Below, piece after piece: positions 5,502 through 8,876 of a DNA stretch of 8,876 nt. The stretch's first letter is position 1, and every line of letters begins with the position of its first letter. The position numbers and the translations under genes were made by a program. The notes beneath the pieces were generated by a model that made no database searches, was not told the DNA's origin, and saw only the letters and a program-made list of their open reading frames with translations. This stretch comes from an uncultured Anaerolineales bacterium (GTDB lineage Bacteria; Chloroflexota; Anaerolineae; Anaerolineales; UBA11657): positions 1 to 8,876 of the forward strand of contig CAJWGI010000037.1 in assembly GCA_913031335.1 (NCBI GenBank), written 5' to 3'.

Positions 5502-6572
5502 GTGCCCAACTTCAACCTCAGCCGCAGAACCGTCTTCGCATTATTGGCCATCGGGGTGTACCTGCTGCTGCTGGTCGGGCTGGCGGCTGCGGAGCGGGGG
5601 GCATCCGGCGCCAAGATCGACAGCCTTCCCGACGCGCTCTGGTATTCCATCGTCACGCTGACCACCGTCGGGTACGGTGATGCCTATCCGGTGACCCCCG
5701 TCGGGCGGGCCATCGGCTACACGTTCGTGCTCGGCAGTCTGGGGGTTCTGGGGCTATTAATCAGTCGCATAACCGAAGCATTTGTAAACATGAGGGAGAC
5801 ACGAAAGATGGGTTTGTTAGGGACAAACTTCACAGGCCACATTGTGGTCATTGGCTGGGACCAGTTCGCTCAAGCGGTTGTGGACGAGCTAATCGGTGCA
5901 GAGAAAAAAGTCGCAGTTGTGACCGAAGACAGAAACCATGTGGACCCGATCAATGAGCGTTACGCCGAGGCGGATGTGTTTGTGTTGGTCACCGATTACT
6001 CGAATTACGCCACGCTGGAAAAAGCGAACATCGCCCAAGCGGCGACCGTGTTCCTCAACTTTGAGGACGACACGCAGAAACTGGTCTATTCGCTCAATCT
6101 GAAAAAGCAGTACGGCGAGACCGAGCACGTGGTCATCTTGAACAACACCGACCTTGAGGACACCTTCCACAGCGCAGGCGTCACTTTCACTCTTTCCCGG
6201 GAAGGAATCGCCGCAAAAATTGTGGCTAGCTACATTTTCGAACCTGATGTAGCCCGGTACGCCGTCGATTTGCTTAGTTCAGCGGTGGCAGCGGATGATT
6301 ACGACATCCAGCAATTCCTGGTGACCGAGCATAACCCCTACGTCAATCGGGGCTATGCGGAGGTCTTTCGTGCGCTGAAGGACGAACATAATATCATCTT
6401 GATTGGGATAAGCAAACTAGAGCAGGACGGCAGCCGCCGGCTGCTGAAGAACCCCGCCGGCGCATTGACCATCACAGCGGGTGATTATCTGATCATGATA
6501 ATGAGCGGGGAGAACGAGGCGCCAATCATAGAGCTCTTCGGGGTGGAAGAAGGCTTCATTTCTGGCCGTTGA
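5502..6572 (+). CDS. Two-TM potassium channel with RCK (TrkA-N) regulatory domain, MthK-like
   Basis: The 356-residue membrane protein is a K+ channel with a cytoplasmic gating module. TM1 spans about 10-29. The pore helix and filter are ALWYSIVTLTTVGYGD (45-60), with the K+ signature TVGYGD at 55-60. TM2 spans about 70-90, and the RCK domain runs from about 110 to the end. The Rossmann start GHIVVIGWDQFAQAVVDEL (112-130) has the GW form seen in MthK rather than GxGxxG. The tail (about 265-356) resembles an RCK_C (TrkA-C) lobe ending in DYLIMIMSG. RCK octamers open the pore on binding Ca2+ or nucleotides; the ligand here cannot be told. The start is GTG with no ribosome binding site. An internal ATG at 5808 has one (separate entry). 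GC falls from about 60-65% in the pore part to 42-58% in the RCK part. It converges on the MscS gene. Confidence 0.93.
   Translation: MPNFNLSRRTVFALLAIGVYLLLLVGLAAAERGASGAKIDSLPDALWYSIVTLTTVGYGDAYPVTPVGRAIGYTFVLGSLGVLGLLISRITEAFVNMRETRKMGLLGTNFTGHIVVIGWDQFAQAVVDELIGAEKKVAVVTEDRNHVDPINERYAEADVFVLVTDYSNYATLEKANIAQAATVFLNFEDDTQKLVYSLNLKKQYGETEHVVILNNTDLEDTFHSAGVTFTLSREGIAAKIVASYIFEPDVARYAVDLLSSAVAADDYDIQQFLVTEHNPYVNRGYAEVFRALKDEHNIILIGISKLEQDGSRRLLKNPAGALTITAGDYLIMIMSGENEAPIIELFGVEEGFISGR
5793..5810 (+). promoter_or_regulatory. Internal ribosome binding site and start for a separate RCK subunit
   Basis: AGGGAG (5793-5798) lies 9 nt before the in-frame ATG of Met103 (5808-5810), just after TM2 and immediately before the RCK domain. 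Translation from it would give a soluble protein of 254 residues. In MthK, initiation at the equivalent internal Met107 is known to supply the extra four RCK subunits of the octameric gating ring. Its use here is inferred. A second in-frame ATG (Met97, 5790) lacks such a site. Confidence 0.5.
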
Positions 6573-6596
6573 TGCCCCACTGGGAGAACGCGAATC

Positions 6597-6632
6597 AAAA
6601 AGGCCGCCGCCTGCAGCAGGCAGCGGCCTTTG
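6597..6632. terminator. Bidirectional intrinsic terminator between the K+ channel and MscS genes
   Basis: AAAGGCCGC (6599-6607) pairs with GCGGCCTTT (6623-6631), with an inner CCTG/CAGG stem. On the minus strand it ends in a TTTTT run, a good terminator for mscS, whose stop is at 6651. On the plus strand the following TTTGCTTGTTTG is weaker but adequate for the potassium channel, whose stop is 26 nt before the stem. Confidence 0.85.
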
Positions 6633-6650
6633 CTTGTTTGCCGAGCGGCG

Positions 6651-8324
6651 TCAGGTGATAAACACGCCCGCCTGTGTGTTCTCATCGCCGGAGCGGTACA
6701 TTGCCTTGGGCAGTTTGACGCCCTCGACTTTAAAGCGCCGCATCACATCTTTGGTGAGTTCGCTCTCAACCCGCCACGGACGCCGCCAGTGCTCGAGGCG
6801 GATGTTATCTACGTAATAGCGCACATTGAAACCGATGAAGGTGTTGTTGAAAGCTGTCAGCCAGACCTGTGGTTCTTGCCACATGACCTTGGTGCGTTTG
6901 AAGCTCTCATCCAGCCAGTTATCTAGATCCTGCACCATGTCATCCACGCGCGTCTCCTGTCCGGTCGGGTCGTGGATGACATCGTACAGATTGGCAAGGC
7001 GAGTTGAGAGAAACCGGACTTTCTGATCCCATTCTCCGTGCAGGATTTCCCGGTCATCCGGAAACAGATTGGGGTCGGTCAGCCAGACTTCAATCCAATT
7101 GTGCAACAGTTCGAGCAGCGTCTTTCCATCCACGTCCGCATCTGCCACCAGTTGCGTTTTTTGCCAGCGGCGGCCTGTCTGCTCCAACGGCCGCAGCCCG
7201 ACTTGCAAAAGGATTTTCTCGTATTCGCCGCTGAGATCAGCCACCTCCTGCGCATCCAGACCGCCCAATTCCATTTCCTTAATCTTCACGACGAGCGCAT
7301 GCAACGCTTCACGGATGGCATCCAGCTGCCGATTGACGTACGCCTCGGCGCGCAGCCGATTATACGCGGCCCTCTTCTTGGAGGGTGTACCCGCAACCTC
7401 GTCTTTCTTCTTCAGACCTTTTACTGAAGGTAACGCTTTCAGCTTGGGCATCGGGTCGCCGACGATGTCCGGGTGCGCCAGCACGGCCTCGCGCAGCATC
7501 GCCATCACCTTGTTAGGATTGGTGCCCTGCCGCTTGGCCGCGAAGCCCACCGTGGCCGCCAGATTGGTGGTCGGCCGATTGGCGTTGAAGAAGGTCGACC
7601 GTCCCAGCGCTCCGTTGGGGATGAACATGTCGGTGTAGTTCTGCACATTGAAAAGATGCGTCGTGCGAATGCCGATGCTCCGCACCACGGCCGTGATGTT
7701 CTTCCCTTTGGTGACGGTATCCGGCAGCACGATCACATCTCCGGTGCGGAAGGGCGTATCCACCAGCAGAATCAGCCCGGCGAAAAAGTCGCTCAGGATA
7801 CCCTGTAGCGCGAACGCCAGCACGAAAGCACCACCGCCGACCGCAACCCACAACCCGGTCATGTCTATCCCCAGGAATTGCAGCGCGAAAAACAGGCCGA
7901 CAATATAAATCATAGGCGCGCCAAGCCGTTCCAGAACCGGCACCAGCACATCGTCCCAGATTGCTTCGGTCTGCTCAGCGAAATCTTTGATGTAGTAAAT
8001 GAGCACATCCACGAAGAGGCGCGCTGCCCAGTGCGTTAGCGTGATTGCAATCAACGCCCAGAGGATGCGGTCAATCCACACACTAGCGGGGAGCGCGGGC
8101 CCCCACGCGCCCAAGGCGTTGCGCAAGCCATAGAGAGTAACCACCAGCACCGCCGGCCGGCGCGAAACGCCCAGAATCACATCATCCACGTCAGTGTCGG
8201 TACGCCGGAAAGCCCAGAGCAAAACGTATGCGCACAACCAGTACGTGGCCAGCGCAGCCACGCCCCACACTAACAGAGTACCGAGGAACACCTGCGCCGG
8301 CTCATTACCCAGAAAAGTGATCAT
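6651..8324 (-). CDS. MscS-family mechanosensitive channel with large C-terminal insertion
   Basis: The 557-residue inner-membrane channel is expected to release solutes when membrane tension rises on hypo-osmotic shock. Hydrophobic segments lie at about 12-38, 58-72, 84-110 and 135-153. The pore-lining helix and beta-domain signature follow: WVAVGGGAFVLAFALQG (159-175), DFFAGLILLVDTPFRTGDVI (179-198) and VRSIGIRTT (214-222) through FIPNGALGRSTFFN (234-247). The alpha/beta domain is split. It starts at about 252-293, is interrupted by some 190 mostly helical, charged residues (about 294-484), and resumes at EPQVWLTAFNNTFIGFNVRY (484-503) to end near KLPKAMY (537-543). E. coli MscS has 286 residues. 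AAGGAG at 8331-8336, 6 nt from the ATG, fixes the start. A promoter is visible at 8355-8383. It converges on the K+ channel. Confidence 0.92.
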   Translation of the reverse strand: MITFLGNEPAQVFLGTLLVWGVAALATYWLCAYVLLWAFRRTDTDVDDVILGVSRRPAVLVVTLYGLRNALGAWGPALPASVWIDRILWALIAITLTHWAARLFVDVLIYYIKDFAEQTEAIWDDVLVPVLERLGAPMIYIVGLFFALQFLGIDMTGLWVAVGGGAFVLAFALQGILSDFFAGLILLVDTPFRTGDVIVLPDTVTKGKNITAVVRSIGIRTTHLFNVQNYTDMFIPNGALGRSTFFNANRPTTNLAATVGFAAKRQGTNPNKVMAMLREAVLAHPDIVGDPMPKLKALPSVKGLKKKDEVAGTPSKKRAAYNRLRAEAYVNRQLDAIREALHALVVKIKEMELGGLDAQEVADLSGEYEKILLQVGLRPLEQTGRRWQKTQLVADADVDGKTLLELLHNWIEVWLTDPNLFPDDREILHGEWDQKVRFLSTRLANLYDVIHDPTGQETRVDDMVQDLDNWLDESFKRTKVMWQEPQVWLTAFNNTFIGFNVRYYVDNIRLEHWRRPWRVESELTKDVMRRFKVEGVKLPKAMYRSGDENTQAGVFIT

Positions 8325-8354
8325 GGCTCACTCCTTATCGTTTGCACGCCACCT

Positions 8355-8383
8355 ATTGTAACCAACACGCTGCAAATAGGCAA
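8355..8383 (-). promoter_or_regulatory. Promoter of the MscS gene
   Basis: Read on the minus strand, TTGCCT (8383-8378) and TACAAT (8360-8355) are 17 bp apart. The predicted start near 8348 gives a leader of about 24 nt containing the AAGGAG site. Confidence 0.6.
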
Positions 8384-8422
8384 GTGCCGCCATGCTTGCC
8401 CACAGAACCGGCGCACTGTTAC

Positions 8423-8451
8423 TTGACAAACGTCGAGCTAGCGAGTATATT
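8423..8451 (+). promoter_or_regulatory. Consensus sigma70 promoter for the repeat-protein ORF
   Basis: A perfect TTGACA (8423-8428) and TATATT (8446-8451, one mismatch) are separated by 17 bp. This is the strongest-looking promoter in the window. Its start near 8458 leaves a 5' leader of about 240 nt before the ATG at 8700. Confidence 0.75.
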
Positions 8452-8666
8452 GAAAGTAGTCGGTTAAGGCCAATTCACTTACGCTCACCAGCGGTGCATC
8501 AGATAGGCCCGGGCAAAAAGAGATATCTGCCGACCCGAATCCTTTCCTTAGCAGCACTCAGGAAGCCGCCATCGCTCGTGAGGGGAGTTGCCTAGCACAG
8601 GACACACTCGACTGAACCAACCTCAAATCAATTAGTCTGTTGCGCTGCAAATTACATATGATTCTC

Positions 8667-8693
8667 ATCCCGCCGGTTGCGGGATAAAAGGAG
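8667..8693 (+). promoter_or_regulatory. Perfect hairpin abutting the ribosome binding site of the repeat ORF
   Basis: ATCCCGC (8667-8673) pairs exactly with GCGGGAT (8679-8685) around a CGGTT loop. AAGGAG (8688-8693) begins 2 nt after the stem and lies 6 nt before the ATG at 8700. The stem could stabilise the message or control ribosome access. There is no U tract, so it is not a terminator. Confidence 0.55.
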
Positions 8694-8699
8694 CTTATA

Positions 8700-8876
8700 A
8701 TGATTGACTACCGATTAGGCGATTACATCGTCTTCCAAGAAGCTAGTGACGAAGGCGGCGATCCGGAACCGGCGCCAGAACCAGAGCCGGAGCCAGAACC
8801 AGAACCGGAGCCAGAACCAGAGCCGGAAGAACATCACGAAGAACCTCCGCCGGAAGAACATCACGAAGAACCTCCG
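8700..8876 (+). CDS. Repeat-rich acidic protein, N-terminal 59 codons (runs off the right edge)
   Basis: The ORF is open to the window end and opens MIDYRLGDYIVFQEASDEGG. It then has a Pro-Glu dipeptide run (about 22-43) and two copies of PEEHHEEPP (42-50 and 51-59). AAGGAG at 6-nt spacing, a consensus promoter upstream and codon-level variation within the repeats (CCA/CCG, GAA/GAG) argue that it is translated. The visible part has no signal peptide or membrane segment. Such PE tracts are usually extended, stiff linkers. Glu/His-rich repeats can bind divalent metals, but that is only a possibility here. The family is not recognised and the functional domain, if any, lies outside the window. 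It is divergent from the MscS gene. Confidence 0.7.
   Translation, partial: MIDYRLGDYIVFQEASDEGGDPEPAPEPEPEPEPEPEPEPEPEEHHEEPPPEEHHEEPP
8775..8828 (+). repeat. 18-bp tandem repeat, three copies (PEPEPE)
   Basis: Three units of the pattern CCAGAACCAGAGCCGGAG follow each other (8775-8792, 8793-8810, 8811-8828) with single third-position changes in copies two and three. Differences are synonymous (GAG/GAA), consistent with expansion inside a coding sequence kept in frame. Confidence 0.85.
8823..8876 (+). repeat. 27-bp perfect tandem repeat, two copies so far (PEEHHEEPP)
   Basis: Bases 8823-8849 and 8850-8876 are identical, and each encodes PEEHHEEPP. The second copy ends exactly at the window edge, so the array may continue. 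Identity at the DNA level points to recent duplication. Confidence 0.9.

Larger units (their letters stand above)
8325..8699. other. 375-bp divergent intergenic region
   Basis: No gene is recognised here. The region holds the mscS promoter (minus), a consensus promoter reading right (8423-8451), a leader of about 240 nt, and the ribosome binding site of the repeat ORF. A frame at 8392-8595 starts upstream of the rightward promoter, has no ribosome binding site and resembles nothing, so it is not called. Within the leader CAGATA (8500-8505) can pair with TATCTG (8524-8529). No known riboswitch motif was recognised. Confidence 0.6.

Noticed and set aside
4963..5661. 232-codon plus-strand frame bridging the acetyltransferase and the K+ channel
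   Set aside because: It is a Pro/Arg-rich shadow crossing a promoter region and running out of frame into the channel gene.
7069..7638. 189-codon plus-strand frame inside mscS
   Set aside because: It is a Ser/Ala-rich antisense shadow of the MscS coding sequence without a start signal.
8392..8595. 67-codon frame in the divergent intergenic region
   Set aside because: It begins upstream of the consensus promoter at 8423-8451, lacks a ribosome binding site and has no recognisable sequence.
8775..8876. CRISPR array at the right end
   Set aside because: The repeats are head to tail with no spacers, keep one reading frame and differ mainly at third codon positions, so they are coding tandem repeats.

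Overview
The window is chromosomal DNA from a GC-rich bacterium (roughly 58-68% GC in most genes). It has ordinary Shine-Dalgarno sites and sigma70-type promoters, plus some promoters whose -10 box sits almost on the start codon. The protein set suggests a Chloroflexota (Anaerolineae-like) genome: an octanoyltransferase of that style, a tiny stand-alone SWIM zinc-finger protein, an 'ERFYHHWF' FAD oxidoreductase, a VTC-domain remnant, and paired K+ and MscS channels. That assignment is an impression from sequence style and is weak. No tRNA, rRNA, CRISPR, transposase or integrase is visible.

Layout. Positions 1-274 (minus) hold the start of lipB. Divergent from it is a nitrilase-family gene broken after 52 or so codons (342-506). 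It runs directly into a low-GC fragment (503-850) carrying the C-terminal half of a VTC-type polyphosphate polymerase. The fragment's stop codon overlaps the first codon of an AlkA/Mag1-type DNA glycosylase (850-1503), which is followed by a membrane-anchored DUF218 protein (1552-2349). A strong promoter (2377-2405), three hairpins and an intrinsic terminator (to 2524) then mark a candidate small RNA or attenuator, with a 23-residue leader ORF, ahead of the SWIM gene (2552-2794). A terminator and an FAD oxidoreductase (3001-4284) follow, converging on a CelD/BcsL-type GNAT acetyltransferase (4307-5299, minus).

The right half holds an osmotic/ionic pair: an MthK-like RCK potassium channel (5502-6572, plus) and a long MscS-family channel with a large helical insertion (6651-8324, minus). 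They converge on a shared bidirectional terminator. A 375-bp divergent intergenic region carries a promoter for each side. The window ends inside an ORF (from 8700) with Pro-Glu and Glu/His-rich tandem repeats, preceded by a long leader and a hairpin next to its ribosome binding site.

The points most worth following are the mosaic junction at 490-906, the candidate RNA or attenuator at 2412-2524, the internal start inside the K+ channel that would give a separate RCK subunit, the MscS insertion, and the repeat ORF at the right edge. Nothing forms an obvious new defence or biosynthetic system. These are individual oddities in an otherwise housekeeping region.
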